64,000 nucleotides of DNA from Curtobacterium sp. VKM Ac-1393. Lineage in GTDB: Bacteria > Actinomycetota > Actinomycetes > Actinomycetales > Microbacteriaceae. A model generated the notes under the pieces. It was not told where the DNA came from and did no database searches. It worked only from the letters and a program-made list of their open reading frames with translations. The translations under genes and the position numbers were made by a program. Shown one piece after another: positions 46,886 through 56,923 of this stretch (position 1 is the stretch's first letter; every line of letters begins with the position of its first letter). The stretch spans positions 741,420 through 805,419 of the forward strand of contig NZ_JADKRW010000001.1 of assembly GCF_015350995.1 (NCBI RefSeq). Direction: 5' to 3'.

Positions 46886-48190
46886 TCAGGAGATGTTCGG
46901 CGGCGGTGCGCTGACCGAAGACGTCTGTCGGACGACGGTGGTCGGTCGGGTCGTCGGGCCGAAGGTCTCAATCAGTTCGAGCTCGTCGTTCACGACGTTC
47001 GCGAGCCGCTTCACGCCGACGCGGATCTGCTCGGGCGTCGGGTAGCAGAACGACAGACGGATGTGTCCGCCGCCTCGGCCGTCGGCGTAGAAGGCGGTAC
47101 CCGGTGTGTAGGCGACGAGTTCCTTCACGGCCCGGGGCAGCATGCCCTTCGAGTCGAGCGTCTCCGGCAGCGTCAGCCACACGAAGAAGCCGCCGTTGGG
47201 CTTCGTCCAGGACAGGTCCGGCAGGAACTCCCCCAGGGCGGACAGCATGGCGTCGCGACGTTCCGCGTAGATGCCGCGGAAGGTGTCGACCTGCCCCTTC
47301 CAGTCCGCGGCGTCCAGGTAGGCGTTCACGACGTACTGCCCGAAGGAGTTGGGCGCGAGGACGGCCGACTCGTTGGCGAGCACGAGCTTCTCGCGGATGG
47401 CGTGGGGCGCGAGTGCCCAGCCGACGCGGAACCCGGGTGCGAGCGTCTTCGAGAAGGACCCGAGGTAGACCACGCCCTCTTCGTCGATGGAGCGGATGGC
47501 CTGCGGCGCCGGCTCGTCGAACCAGAGCAGACCGTACGGGTTGTCCTCGAGCACCAGGATGTTGTTCGACCGGCAGATGTCGAGCACCTCGATGCGGCGC
47601 TCCCGGCTCATCGTGACGCCGGCCGGGTTGTGGAAGTTCGGGATCGTGTAGAGGAACTTGATCCGCTTGCCCTGCGTGCGGAGGTTCGCGATCGCCTCGC
47701 GCAGCGCCTCGGGCACCAGACCGAGCTCGTCGGTCGTCACGTGGACCGTCTCGGCCTGGTACGAGCGGAAGACGCCGATCGCTCCGACGTAGGACGGCGA
47801 CTCGGCGAGGACGACGTCACCCGGATCGATGAAGAGCCGGGTCACGAGGTCGAGCGCGTGCTGCGAGCCGGTCGTGACGACGACGTCCTCGGCGCTGGCT
47901 CGGATGCCCTCGAGGCTCATGACATCGACGATGTGCTCGCGGAGCGACCGCAGGCCCTGCCCGCCGCCGTACTGCAGCGCCATGGCCGCGTGCTCGTTCA
48001 TGACACGGTCCAGGGAGCCCGTGACGAGCTCTCTGGGCAGCGCGGAGACGAACGGCATGCCCCCGGCCAGCGAGACGACCTCGGGGCGCGAGGCGACGGC
48101 GAACAGGGCTCGGACCTCGGAGGCGCTCAGCCCGGCGGTGCGCTGGGCGTAGGAGTCGTACCAGGGGTCGAGGCTGTTGCCGTTCGTCAT
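46886..48190 (-). CDS. PLP-dependent aminotransferase, class I/II (LysN / 2-aminoadipate-type)
   Basis: 434 residues, fold-type I aminotransferase without the GntR domain of MocR regulators. The PLP lysine lies in YLGSFSKTLAPGFRVGW; LYTIPNFHNPAGVTMSRERR and ILVLEDNPYGLLWF are typical of the 2-aminoadipate/aromatic aminotransferase branch. An N-terminal YAQRTAGLSASEVRALFA leader is also seen in relatives beside trxA. The real amino donor is unknown. It stands between trxA and ddl on the same strand with gaps of about 60-160 bases. Confidence 0.85.
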   Translation of the reverse strand: MTNGNSLDPWYDSYAQRTAGLSASEVRALFAVASRPEVVSLAGGMPFVSALPRELVTGSLDRVMNEHAAMALQYGGGQGLRSLREHIVDVMSLEGIRASAEDVVVTTGSQHALDLVTRLFIDPGDVVLAESPSYVGAIGVFRSYQAETVHVTTDELGLVPEALREAIANLRTQGKRIKFLYTIPNFHNPAGVTMSRERRIEVLDICRSNNILVLEDNPYGLLWFDEPAPQAIRSIDEEGVVYLGSFSKTLAPGFRVGWALAPHAIREKLVLANESAVLAPNSFGQYVVNAYLDAADWKGQVDTFRGIYAERRDAMLSALGEFLPDLSWTKPNGGFFVWLTLPETLDSKGMLPRAVKELVAYTPGTAFYADGRGGGHIRLSFCYPTPEQIRVGVKRLANVVNDELELIETFGPTTRPTTVVRQTSSVSAPPPNIS

Positions 48191-48288
48191 ACCGTGCTCC
48201 GATCAGTGGGACATTCCCGCCACACTACGACATCGACCCCGGGAATCCGGGCTCCGCGGCGGGGGCCGATCCGGAACGGGTGGCATGC

Positions 48289-48334
48289 GAACGCCCCGCC
48301 CGCGCCTGCTGAGCAGGACGAGGACGGGGCGTTC
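48289..48334. terminator. Hairpin terminator downstream of trxA
   Basis: GAACGCCCCG (48289-48298) pairs with CGGGGCGTTC (48325-48334). 17 bases past the leftward trxA stop. Same arms as the terminator at 24757-24788. Confidence 0.75.
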
Positions 48335-48351
48335 GGCGGTGCTGGTGCGAC

Positions 48352-48678
48352 CTACGCGAGGAACTCGGCGAGGTCGGCCTCGAGCGCGGGCTTCGGCTTG
48401 GCGCCGATGACGGTCTTGACGACCTCGCCGCCCTTGAAGACCTTCATCGCCGGGATCGACGTGATCTGGTAGTTCATGGCCGACTGGGGGTTGTCGTCCA
48501 CGTTGAGCTTCACGATCTCGATCTTGCCGGCGTGCTCTTCGGCGATCTGGTCGAGGATCGGCGAGACGGCGCGGCACGGGCCGCACCACTCAGCCCAGAA
48601 GTCGACGAGGATCGTCTTGTCGGACTTGAGGACCTCGTCCGAGAAGGTGGCGTCGGTGACAGCCTTGGCGTTGGACAT
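48352..48678 (-). CDS. trxA: Thioredoxin
   Basis: 108 residues, single thioredoxin fold with the redox motif WCGPC (Cys32, Cys35), DFWAEWCGPCRAVSPILDQ and the cis-proline segment TSIPAMKVFKGG. Cytosolic disulfide reductase. It follows trxB on the same strand after 76 bases, matching the trxB-trxA pair near the origin in actinobacteria. Confidence 0.97.
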   Translation of the reverse strand: MSNAKAVTDATFSDEVLKSDKTILVDFWAEWCGPCRAVSPILDQIAEEHAGKIEIVKLNVDDNPQSAMNYQITSIPAMKVFKGGEVVKTVIGAKPKPALEADLAEFLA

Positions 48679-48754
48679 GGGTGTCCTTTCGTGAGAAGTC
48701 GGTACTGGGTGTGGAACCGCGGCCGGGCCCCCGGCATTCCGAGGGCCGTCCGGG

Positions 48755-49741
48755 TCAGGCGGAGATGGTGACCGGTTCGACCGGGGTCTCGCCCGCAGCA
48801 GCGTCGGTCAGCGTGTCCTCGAGGTCGGCGAGGTACTTCTCCGCGTCGAGGGCGGCGACCGCACCGGAGCCGGCGGCCGTGATGGCCTGACGGTAGGTGT
48901 GGTCCAGTACGTCGCCGGCGACGAACACTCCGGGGACGCCGACGGCCTTGGACGTCCGGCCCTCGACCGCGATGGTGCCCTCGGGAGCCAGCTCGAGCTG
49001 ACCGTGGATCAGGTGCACGCGGGGGTCGTTGCCGATCGCGATGAACAGGCCGTCGAGGGCGAGTTCGCTCTCGGTGCCGTCCACGGTGTCCTTGAGGGTC
49101 ACACCGGTGACCGCGGAGTCACCCTGGATGCCGATGACCTCCTTGTTCCACGCGAACTCGATCTTCGGGTCGTTGTGGGCGCGGTCCTGCATGATCTTCG
49201 ACGCACGGAGGGTGTCCTTGCGGTGGATCACGGTGACCTTGTCGGCGAAGCGGGTGAGGAACGTCGCCTCTTCCATCGCGGAGTCGCCACCGCCGACGAC
49301 GGCGATGTTCTTCTGGCGGAAGAAGAAGCCGTCGCACGTCGCGCACCACGAGACGCCGTGGCCGGACAGTCGCTCTTCGTCGGCGATGCCGAGGTGGCGG
49401 TACGCCGAACCGGTCGCGTAGATGACCGCGAGGGCTTCGTACGTCTCACCGGAGCCGACGGTGACCTTCTTGACGTCACCCGTGAGGTCGACGGAGACCG
49501 CGTCGTCGTACAGGACCTCGGCGCCGAACTTCTCGGCCTGTTCCTGCATCTTGATCATGAGGTCGGGACCCTGGATCCCCTCGGGGAAGCCCGGGAAGTT
49601 CTCGACTTCGGTCGTCTTGGTGAGTTCCCCGCCCGTCTCGACGCTGGACGCGACGATGAGCGGCTTGAGCTCTGCGCGCGCGGCGTAGATGCCGGCGGTG
49701 AACCCGGCCGGACCGGAACCGATGATGATGAGCTGGCGCAT
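48755..49741 (-). CDS. trxB: Thioredoxin-disulfide reductase
   Basis: 328 residues. FAD-binding GSGPAGFTAGIYAARA at the N terminus, redox-active CATC (Cys133, Cys136) in WCATCDGFFF, the NADPH-binding VVGGGDSAMEEATFL and the C-terminal FVAGDVLDHTYRQAITAAGSG. It reduces TrxA with NADPH. A short tail (TDAAAGETPVEPVTISA) extends beyond the core. Confidence 0.97.
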   Translation of the reverse strand: MRQLIIIGSGPAGFTAGIYAARAELKPLIVASSVETGGELTKTTEVENFPGFPEGIQGPDLMIKMQEQAEKFGAEVLYDDAVSVDLTGDVKKVTVGSGETYEALAVIYATGSAYRHLGIADEERLSGHGVSWCATCDGFFFRQKNIAVVGGGDSAMEEATFLTRFADKVTVIHRKDTLRASKIMQDRAHNDPKIEFAWNKEVIGIQGDSAVTGVTLKDTVDGTESELALDGLFIAIGNDPRVHLIHGQLELAPEGTIAVEGRTSKAVGVPGVFVAGDVLDHTYRQAITAAGSGAVAALDAEKYLADLEDTLTDAAAGETPVEPVTISA

Positions 49742-49822
49742 GCCTGATTGCCCTTCCGTTGCGTGCTGACCGGGTCAACACATGGTACCGGCGCGGCATT
49801 CCGCGACGTTCGGGAAGTGCGG

Positions 49823-52800
49823 TCAGCGACCGAGCTTGCTCTTCACCATGCCGACGGCGTTCTTGATCTCGCCGTTCTTGGCGACGACGAGCGCCCCGAA
49901 GTAGACGATGACCATCGCGGCACCGGTGAGCACGATGGTGATGAGTGCGCCGGTGCGGTCCGACATCGCGAACCCGGATGCTGAGAACGCCCCGAGGAAG
50001 TTCGCGACCACCAGGCCGACCACGCCGGCGATCAGCGCCGCGATGATGAACTGCACGTGCGAACGGGTCACGACGGGACCCTCCATGCCACCCAGGCGCT
50101 TGCGGACGAGCACCAGCGCCACGATGGTCTGCGCGGTACCGGCCAACGTGGTGCATGCGGCGATCGCGACCCCGATCGTCTCGTTGGGGAGCGTGGAGAC
50201 CGCCAGCGCGCCGATGACGAACAACACGGACTGGATGCACTGCATCAGGAACGGCGTGCGGTGGTCGTGCATGGCCCAGAAGACGCGCTGGATGATGAAC
50301 AGGATGCTGAAGAGCACGAGGCCCGGCATGTAGGCGAAGAGCACAGCGCCGATCGACAGCGCGCCGTCGAACGTGTCCGAGAACATCCGTCCGAACGGCA
50401 CGGCGACGACCATCAGTGCGACGGACGCGAAGACCGTGAAGAGCCCGACGATGCGGAGCGAGAGCGACAGGTTCTTCTGGACCGCACCGAGGTCGCCGCG
50501 CTCCGCGTCGTGGCTCATGCGCGTGAAGTAGGCGGTCGCGATCGAGACCGTGATGATCGAGTGCGGCAGCATGAACAGCAGCCAAGCGTTCTGCAGGACG
50601 GCGTTGCCGGCCGCACCCGAGCCGAGCGACGCGACGCGCGACTGCACGATGCCAGCGAGCTGGGTGACGAGGATCATCGCGAACAGCCACCCGGCCGCGG
50701 TCCCCGTTGCCTTCAGACCGACGCCCCGCCAGCGGAAGTCGGGACGGAAGCTCAGGCCTGCTCGACGCCAGAAGAACGGCAGGAAGGCTGCCTGGGCGAG
50801 GACGCCGAGCGAGGCGCTGCCCGCGAGCACCGCGATCTTCGTGGCGTCCCAGTCGTCGACGCCCGAGTTCGCGGCGCTGCCGCCGAACATCGCGATGAAG
50901 ACGACGAGACCGGCGAGCGAGATGACGTTGTTGAGCAGGGGCGCCCACGTGAACGGTCCGAAGACCTGCTTCGCGTTCAGGACCTCGCCGAGCAAGGAGT
51001 ACATCGCGTAGAAGAGGATCTGCGGTAGGCACCAGAAAGCGAAGAGGACGGCGAGGTCGTACGCCTCTGGTGAGAGGCCCTTGCCACCCGAGGTGGATTG
51101 GGAGCTGTACAGCCGCACCAGCAGCGGAGCAGCGAGGGTGGCGACGATGGTGATGACGATGAACACCGAGCCACCGAGCGTCACGATCTTGTTGACGTAG
51201 GACTGGCCGCCGTCGGTCCCGTTCTTCATGGCGCGGACGATCTGCGGGATCAGCACCGCTGACAGCAGGCCGCCCGCGATGAGCGCGTAGATGTTGTTCG
51301 GCAGCTGGTTCGAGATCGCGAAGGCGTCTCCGGCGGGGCTCTTGTACTGACCGATCGCGTAGGCGAGCACGAACGTCTTCGCGAATCCGAGGACGCGCGA
51401 CAGCATCGTGCCGGCCGCGAGCATCGCACTCGCCCGCCCCAGGCTGCGCTCGGCGACCGGCTCAGCGTCGACGTCGGGCTGGGGCTGGGTGGCGCTGATG
51501 GTCGGCTCCTCGGGGTCGCGGGTGTCCGCGACACTGCTGGGACGGGCGTCGGACGGGAGGCCCGGTTCGACCCCGGCACGGGCGGTCGCGTCCCGCAGGT
51601 GGTCGCCACCAGGGCCCGCGACGGCGGCCGCGCCGGTGTCGGCCACGGTGGACGCACCGGGCGCAGCCGGCTGGACCGCGAGCGGCCGGTTGGGGTCCTC
51701 GTCGTCCTCGTCGTCGACCTCGCCGTTGCGGCGACGGATGCGCTTCCGGATGCTGCGGAAGATACCGAAGCCGAAGATGCCGAACAGGGCGATGGCTGCG
51801 GCGGCGGTGATGACCGTCTCCCACTGCGCCTGCACGTTGAGTTCGACGGTGGCCGGCTGGGCGATCGCGACACCGGTCGGGCTCGAGAGCGACATCGTCA
51901 GCTCGACCGTGCCGTTCGCCACGGACTGCACGGGGACGGTGGCTCGGGTCGACGAGTCCGGCTGGATCTCGACGACGATGTCGTTGCGCACGATCCGGAG
52001 CGCGGAGTTCGACGGCTGGACGGCCAGGTGCACGGTCACCGGGTGGTTCGAGCTGTTCCGGATCGAGACCGGCAGTGACGACCGGTCGCCGAGCAGGGTC
52101 AGGCTGCTCGAGTCGACGATCCCGACCTCGGTGGTCCGCTTCGCCCAGTTCGCGGTGCGGGCGTCGATGGCTGTGGTGAGCCCCTGTTCGTCCTCACGCC
52201 AGGCGTTCGACGCCAGCGCGAGCAGCTGCAGGCGTGCCGACGCCGTCAGGTCGGTGGGGGTGTCCAGGATCGTGGCGAAGGCTGCGAGTCCCTGTTCCCC
52301 CCGCACCAGGCGCTTGAGCTGCTTGACGCGGTCGGCACCACTGGACGCGTTGTTGAGCGTGAGCGATCCGGCGACGGCGCTCGAGGCGGTCGACAGGTCG
52401 GCCGGGGCGACCCACGCCGTGCTCTCGAGGGCGTCGAGGGTCTGGCTGAGACGTGAGGAGTCCGAGGGCCAGTCGCGGCCGAGGGTGAGCAGGATCGGCC
52501 CGGTCGCGGTGCCGTCGCGCGCCGAGGTCGCGAGGGTCGCGGTGAGCTCGGACATCGCCGCGGACCAGCTCTGTCGATCGGGGGCGTTCGTGGCGTCCCG
52601 CAGCAGGGAGGACATCGACTGGTCGGAGACGAGGACGTGGTCGTCGCCGACCTTCTCGGACGCCGGGACCGTGGCGTTCGCGCCGGCCGAGGTGTTGCCG
52701 CTCGAGACGATCGTGGTCTTCGTGCCGGCCCGCTCGAGCGCCGGCAGGTCCGACGTGGACACGGTGCCCTCGGTCGGCCAGGCGATGGAGTCCATCGAGT

Positions 52801-53893
52801 ACGGGAATTCCAGCAGCTGTTCCGTCGTCGGCAGCGTCTCGGGCGCATCGTCGGTGCCGGCGTCCGAGGTGGGGTCGTCGCCCGGGACGGCGGTGCTGCT
52901 CGGTGCCGAGGTCTGCCCCGGTGTGCTGCTCGGGGTCGGGGCGGGTGTCTCGGCGCCGGGGAAGTTCTCGGTCTTCACCGACTGGTCCAGCGAGATCGGC
53001 GACAGGATGCCGTCCGAGCCCGCCTGCCGCAGCCCGGTGACGTCGGCGTCGGCGTAGGACAGTGCGAACGTCTCGTTGCGCAGGGCTTCGAGGCGGTCGA
53101 GCCAGGCGGTCGCCGCCGACGGGGCGTTCTCGCCGAGGATCCGGATCGACGCGATGATGCGGGGGTCGACGGCGACGGCGACGTTGTGGTCTTCGGCAGC
53201 GTCGAGTTGCTGCGTGAGTGTGCCGTCGACCGAGGTGGCGGCGGCCAGGACGGCGGGGCTGAGGATGCCGTCGGTGGACTTCGGGACCGTCACCGGCATC
53301 GCCACCGAGACGCTGACCGGCACCTGTTCGAAGTCGGGGTACCAGGTGATCGCGGAGCGGGCGACGGCGAAGGTCTCACCGGCCGTGTACTCGGCAGCGA
53401 TCCGTCGGGCACCGAACGAGGAGTACCCGCCGAGTGCCACGTTGCCCGACACGATCTCGACCGAGTCGATGGTGACCGATTTGTGCGCCGGGACCTCTGG
53501 GATGTCCACACTGTCCATCGGGGCGCCGAGGTAACCGGTTGTGGTGGTGTCGGCAAGCCACTCGGCCAGGACGTCCCGCGTGCTCACCGAGCGGAAGATG
53601 TCGAACTCCGCGGTGCCGGCCGGCAGTGCGGCGTCGGTGTCGTTCGTGACCGTCACCGAGAGGGTGAGGTCCTGGTCGCGCTGCACGATCCCACGGTTGG
53701 CGGGAGCGACCGAGATGGTCGCCTTGCCCGCGTCGGGATCGGCCGGGTCCGCCTGGTGCGTCTTGGCCGACGAGACCGTCGCGGCGGACGCCTGCGGGGT
53801 GCTGACGGGCGCGACGACCAGGCCGAGCGCGACGAGGGTCGACGCGGCTGCGGCGAGCGTGGTGCGGAGGATGTGCATACGGAAGCGGGCCAC
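49823..53893 (-). CDS. murJ: DUF6049-like protein fused to lipid II flippase MurJ
   Basis: 1356 residues in one open frame. Residues about 14-38 are a signal peptide; 40-690 are an extracytoplasmic Ser/Thr/Ala-rich region like the DUF6049 protein (Rv3909 type) that normally precedes murJ; about 697-720 is a membrane helix followed by basic RKRIRRRNG; 730-810 is an acidic/Pro linker; 815-1350 is MurJ with about 14 membrane helices, starting RASAMLAAGTMLSRVLGF and containing PNNIYALIAGGLLSAVLIP. MurJ flips lipid II. In relatives I know these are two genes. GTG 53893 is used; ATG 53878 is the alternative. There is no cytosolic pseudokinase as in mycobacterial MurJ. Confidence 0.88.
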   Translation of the reverse strand: MARFRMHILRTTLAAAASTLVALGLVVAPVSTPQASAATVSSAKTHQADPADPDAGKATISVAPANRGIVQRDQDLTLSVTVTNDTDAALPAGTAEFDIFRSVSTRDVLAEWLADTTTTGYLGAPMDSVDIPEVPAHKSVTIDSVEIVSGNVALGGYSSFGARRIAAEYTAGETFAVARSAITWYPDFEQVPVSVSVAMPVTVPKSTDGILSPAVLAAATSVDGTLTQQLDAAEDHNVAVAVDPRIIASIRILGENAPSAATAWLDRLEALRNETFALSYADADVTGLRQAGSDGILSPISLDQSVKTENFPGAETPAPTPSSTPGQTSAPSSTAVPGDDPTSDAGTDDAPETLPTTEQLLEFPYSMDSIAWPTEGTVSTSDLPALERAGTKTTIVSSGNTSAGANATVPASEKVGDDHVLVSDQSMSSLLRDATNAPDRQSWSAAMSELTATLATSARDGTATGPILLTLGRDWPSDSSRLSQTLDALESTAWVAPADLSTASSAVAGSLTLNNASSGADRVKQLKRLVRGEQGLAAFATILDTPTDLTASARLQLLALASNAWREDEQGLTTAIDARTANWAKRTTEVGIVDSSSLTLLGDRSSLPVSIRNSSNHPVTVHLAVQPSNSALRIVRNDIVVEIQPDSSTRATVPVQSVANGTVELTMSLSSPTGVAIAQPATVELNVQAQWETVITAAAAIALFGIFGFGIFRSIRKRIRRRNGEVDDEDDEDPNRPLAVQPAAPGASTVADTGAAAVAGPGGDHLRDATARAGVEPGLPSDARPSSVADTRDPEEPTISATQPQPDVDAEPVAERSLGRASAMLAAGTMLSRVLGFAKTFVLAYAIGQYKSPAGDAFAISNQLPNNIYALIAGGLLSAVLIPQIVRAMKNGTDGGQSYVNKIVTLGGSVFIVITIVATLAAPLLVRLYSSQSTSGGKGLSPEAYDLAVLFAFWCLPQILFYAMYSLLGEVLNAKQVFGPFTWAPLLNNVISLAGLVVFIAMFGGSAANSGVDDWDATKIAVLAGSASLGVLAQAAFLPFFWRRAGLSFRPDFRWRGVGLKATGTAAGWLFAMILVTQLAGIVQSRVASLGSGAAGNAVLQNAWLLFMLPHSIITVSIATAYFTRMSHDAERGDLGAVQKNLSLSLRIVGLFTVFASVALMVVAVPFGRMFSDTFDGALSIGAVLFAYMPGLVLFSILFIIQRVFWAMHDHRTPFLMQCIQSVLFVIGALAVSTLPNETIGVAIAACTTLAGTAQTIVALVLVRKRLGGMEGPVVTRSHVQFIIAALIAGVVGLVVANFLGAFSASGFAMSDRTGALITIVLTGAAMVIVYFGALVVAKNGEIKNAVGMVKSKLGR

Positions 53894-54003
53894 GGGGTCG
53901 GTTCGGGCCGAGCACGAGTGTATGAGGCGCGACCATGAACAGGTCCCGTGCGCGCGGGGATGTGGAGAACTCGGGGCGCCGATCTGGGAGGATGAGAACC
54001 GTC

Positions 54004-55443
54004 ATGCAGTCCGTTGCCCAGGCCGTCGAACGACTCGACGCACTCGCCACCACCGAGCCCGTCGCTCTCCTTGCTCGGGTCTTCGCCGACGCCGGACACG
54101 AGCTGGCCCTGGTCGGCGGCCCCGTCCGCGACGCCTTCCTGGGGCGACCCGTCAGCGACCTGGACTTCACGACGAGTGCCCGTCCGGACGAGATCCTGGC
54201 GATCGTGGAGCCGATCGCGAGCACCACGTGGGACGTGGGCCGGCAGTTCGGCACGATCGCCGCACTGGTCCGCGGCGAACAGGTCGAGATCACGACGTAC
54301 CGCAGCGACGTCTACGACGGCGAGACCCGCAAGCCCGAGGTCGCGTTCGGTGACACCATCGAGGACGACCTGCTCCGACGCGACTTCACCGTCAACGCGA
54401 TGGCGCTCCGGCTGCCCGCTCGGGAGCTCGTCGATGTACACGGCGGTGTCGAGGACCTGCTGGCCGCACGACTCCGCACCCCGCAGGCCGCCGTGGTGTC
54501 GTTCCGCGACGACCCGCTCCGGATGATGCGAGCCGCTCGGTTCACCGCGCAGCTCGGCTTCACCGTCGACGACGACGTCCGTGTGGCGATGGAGGACCTC
54601 GTCGACTCCATCGACATCATCTCCGCCGAGCGGGTGCGCGACGAGCTCGTCAAGCTCCTGAACACGAGTGACCCCGTGCCGGGCATCCGCCTGCTCGTCG
54701 ACACCGGTCTGGCGCAGCGGTTCCTGCCCGAGCTGCCCGAGATGCAGCTCGAGATCGACGAGCACCACCACCACAAGGACGTCTACGAGCACTCGTTGAC
54801 CGTGCTCGAGCAGGCCATCGGGTACGAGGCCGAGCGGCACGCGGGCGACCCGCCGGACACCGTCCTGCGGCTCGCGGCCCTGCTGCACGACATCGGCAAG
54901 CCCGCCACCCGCAAGCTCGAGCCCGGTGGCGCCGTGAGCTTCCACCACCACGACCTGGTCGGCTCGAAGCTCGCGAAGAAGCGGCTCAGGGCCCTGCGCT
55001 TCGACAACGACACCATCGCCGCGGTGTCCCGCCTGATCGAGCTGCACCTGCGGTTCTTCGGGTACACCGAGGGCGCCTGGACCGACTCCGCCGTCCGCCG
55101 TTACGTCCGCGACGCCGGCCCGCAGCTCGAGCGGCTGCACGAACTCACGCGCTCCGACGTCACCACACGCAACCGCCGCAAGGCCGACCGCCTGGCGTTC
55201 GCGTACGACGACCTCGAGGACCGCATCAAGGTCCTCGCCGAGCAAGAGGAGCTGGACTCGATCCGGCCCGACCTGACCGGCGACGACATCATGCGGATCC
55301 TCGACATCCCGCCGGGGCGCGCCGTGGGCGAGGCCTACCGGTTCCTGCTCGAGGCGCGGATGGACGACGGCCCCCTCGGGGCCGACGATGCCGAGGCGCG
55401 CCTGCGCGACTGGTGGGCCGCCCGGGGCGACACCAGCGCTTGA
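54004..55443 (+). CDS. pcnA: CCA tRNA nucleotidyltransferase / poly(A) polymerase family with HD domain
   Basis: 479 residues. The nucleotidyltransferase motif LVGGPVRDAFLGR followed by SDLDFTTSA gives the catalytic aspartates; DLLRRDFTVNAMAL and DDPLRMMRAARFTAQLGF are the RNA/ATP-binding parts; an HD hydrolase domain follows (HSLTVLEQAI, LLHDIGKPATR). Conserved actinobacterial position, divergent from the murJ region. ATG 54004 is chosen after GGGAGG at 53986-53991; upstream ATG 53992 is possible. It adds or repairs tRNA CCA ends, relevant here because tRNA-Ala lacks encoded CCA. Confidence 0.92.
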   Translation: MQSVAQAVERLDALATTEPVALLARVFADAGHELALVGGPVRDAFLGRPVSDLDFTTSARPDEILAIVEPIASTTWDVGRQFGTIAALVRGEQVEITTYRSDVYDGETRKPEVAFGDTIEDDLLRRDFTVNAMALRLPARELVDVHGGVEDLLAARLRTPQAAVVSFRDDPLRMMRAARFTAQLGFTVDDDVRVAMEDLVDSIDIISAERVRDELVKLLNTSDPVPGIRLLVDTGLAQRFLPELPEMQLEIDEHHHHKDVYEHSLTVLEQAIGYEAERHAGDPPDTVLRLAALLHDIGKPATRKLEPGGAVSFHHHDLVGSKLAKKRLRALRFDNDTIAAVSRLIELHLRFFGYTEGAWTDSAVRRYVRDAGPQLERLHELTRSDVTTRNRRKADRLAFAYDDLEDRIKVLAEQEELDSIRPDLTGDDIMRILDIPPGRAVGEAYRFLLEARMDDGPLGADDAEARLRDWWAARGDTSA

Positions 55444-55508
55444 GCCGCGACCGCCTGACGGACGCGACGGTTCTCCACAGACCGGTGGCGCGCCTCCAGG
55501 CCGTCGGG

Positions 55509-55588
55509 TAGTCTGTGCAGGTTGCCCGGCGCGTGTCTGCGCGCTGTGGCACATGCATCAACCCTCCTGCCCCGGGAACTGCCCGGGG
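55509..55588 (+). promoter_or_regulatory. rpsF promoter and leader hairpin
   Basis: TAGTCT (55509-55514) is a TANNNT -10. CCCCGGG, AACTG, CCCGGGG (55570-55588) forms a leader hairpin before the GAGGAGG ribosome site. It could be an S6:S18 autoregulatory leader, which is inference. A GCGCGCCTCCAGGCCGTC segment at 55488 belongs to the dispersed GGAGGC family. Confidence 0.5.
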
Positions 55589-55617
55589 CCGCTGAGACCA
55601 GAGGAGGTGGGTTCCGC

Positions 55618-56010
55618 ATGCACCAGTACGAACTGATGGCGATCCTCGACCCCGAGATCGATGAGCGCACCGTCGCTCCCAGCCTGGACAAGTTCCTCGC
55701 TGTCATCCGCAACGACGGTGGCACCGTCGACAACGTGGACGTCTGGGGCCGTCGCCGGCTCGCTTACGAGATCGCCAAGAAGTCCGAGGGCATCTACGCC
55801 GTCGTCGACTTCACGTCCTCGCCCGAGGCCGCCAAGGAGCTCGACCGTCAGCTCGGTCTCTCCGAGGCCGTGCTCCGCACGAAGGTCCTCCGCGCCGAAG
55901 AGGGCATCGCGCAGGTCGCCGCTCAGAAGCAGCGCGACGAGGCCCGCGCGGCCCGCAAGGCCGCCAACGCCTCGGCGACCGCAGCAACCGCGACCGCGAG
56001 CGCCGAGTAA
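55618..56010 (+). CDS. rpsF: 30S ribosomal protein S6
   Basis: 130 residues: [38 protein letters not shown] and [17 protein letters not shown] are the S6 core; the C-terminal 30 residues are an Ala/Arg-rich extension. The ATG at 55618 follows GAGGAGGTGG. It binds S18 (rpsR, same operon) on the 30S platform. First gene of rpsF-ssb-rpsR-rplI. Confidence 0.97.
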   Translation: MHQYELMAILDPEIDERTVAPSLDKFLAVIRNDGGTVDNVDVWGRRRLAYEIAKKSEGIYAVVDFTSSPEAAKELDRQLGLSEAVLRTKVLRAEEGIAQVAAQKQRDEARAARKAANASATAATATASAE

Positions 56011-56013
56011 CCC

Positions 56014-56601
56014 GTGGCCGGCGAAACCGTCATCACGGTGGTGGGCAACCTCACCGCGGACCCCGAGCTGCGCTACACGCAGAACGGGCTCGCAGTGGCG
56101 AACTTCACCATCGCCTCCACGCCTCGCACGTTCGACCGTCAGGCGAACGAGTGGAAGGACGGCGACGCGCTGTTCCTCCGCGCGAGTGTGTGGCGGGAGT
56201 TCGCCGAGCACGTGGCGGGGTCGCTGACGAAGGGCTCGCGCGTCATCGCGCAGGGTCGTCTGCGTCAGCGTTCCTACCAGGACCGTGAGGGTCAGCAGCG
56301 CACGAGCATCGAGCTCGAGGTCGACGAGATCGGCCCGTCGCTCCGGTACGCGACCGCACAGATCACCCGCGCAGCGGGTGGCGGCGGCGGTCGTGGACAG
56401 GTCGGCGGCGGCAACGGCGGCGGTCAGCAGGGCGGCGGCAACGGCGGCTGGAACAACAGCGGTGGCGGCAACGCCTCCGCTGGTGCCCAGTCCGACGAGC
56501 CGTGGTCCCCGCAGGGTGGCCAGCAGGGCGGCGGCAACGCACAGTCGAACGACGTGTGGAGCACCCCCGGCGGCAACTTCGACGACGAGACCCCCTTCTG
56601 A
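56014..56601 (+). CDS. ssb: Single-stranded DNA-binding protein
   Basis: 195 residues. N-terminal OB fold ([51 protein letters not shown]), then a Gly/Gln/Asn-rich linker of about 70 residues and the acidic tip DDETPF that binds partner proteins. GTG start 3 bases after the rpsF stop. Protects single strands during replication and recombination. Confidence 0.96.
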   Translation: MAGETVITVVGNLTADPELRYTQNGLAVANFTIASTPRTFDRQANEWKDGDALFLRASVWREFAEHVAGSLTKGSRVIAQGRLRQRSYQDREGQQRTSIELEVDEIGPSLRYATAQITRAAGGGGGRGQVGGGNGGGQQGGGNGGWNNSGGGNASAGAQSDEPWSPQGGQQGGGNAQSNDVWSTPGGNFDDETPF

Positions 56602-56651
56602 TCCCTCGGGTTCCGACGGACACACAACTTTTCTTCTAAGGACAAATCACT

Positions 56652-56909
56652 ATGGCTGGAAAGAGCACCGGCGACCGCCGGAAGCCTCGCGGCAAGGGCG
56701 GCAAGAACGCCGCTCCCGCGAAGTCGATCAAGGTCGGCGTCATCGACTACAAGGACGTTGCGACCCTTCGCAAGTTCATCTCGGAGCGTGGAAAGATCCG
56801 CGCCCGTCGCATCACCGGCGTCTCCGTCCAGGAGCAGCGCCTCATCGCCCGTGCCGTGAAGAACGCCCGTGAGATGGCGCTCCTCCCCTACGCCGGCTCC
56901 GGCCGCTGA
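56652..56909 (+). CDS. rpsR: 30S ribosomal protein S18
   Basis: 85 residues: a basic Gly/Lys/Arg N terminus, then [39 protein letters not shown] and [11 protein letters not shown]. There is no zinc cysteine pair, so it is the C-minus form. Preceded by a 50-base gap with TAAGGACAA before the ATG. Confidence 0.97.
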   Translation: MAGKSTGDRRKPRGKGGKNAAPAKSIKVGVIDYKDVATLRKFISERGKIRARRITGVSVQEQRLIARAVKNAREMALLPYAGSGR

Positions 56910-56923
56910 TCGGAGGTCGACAC

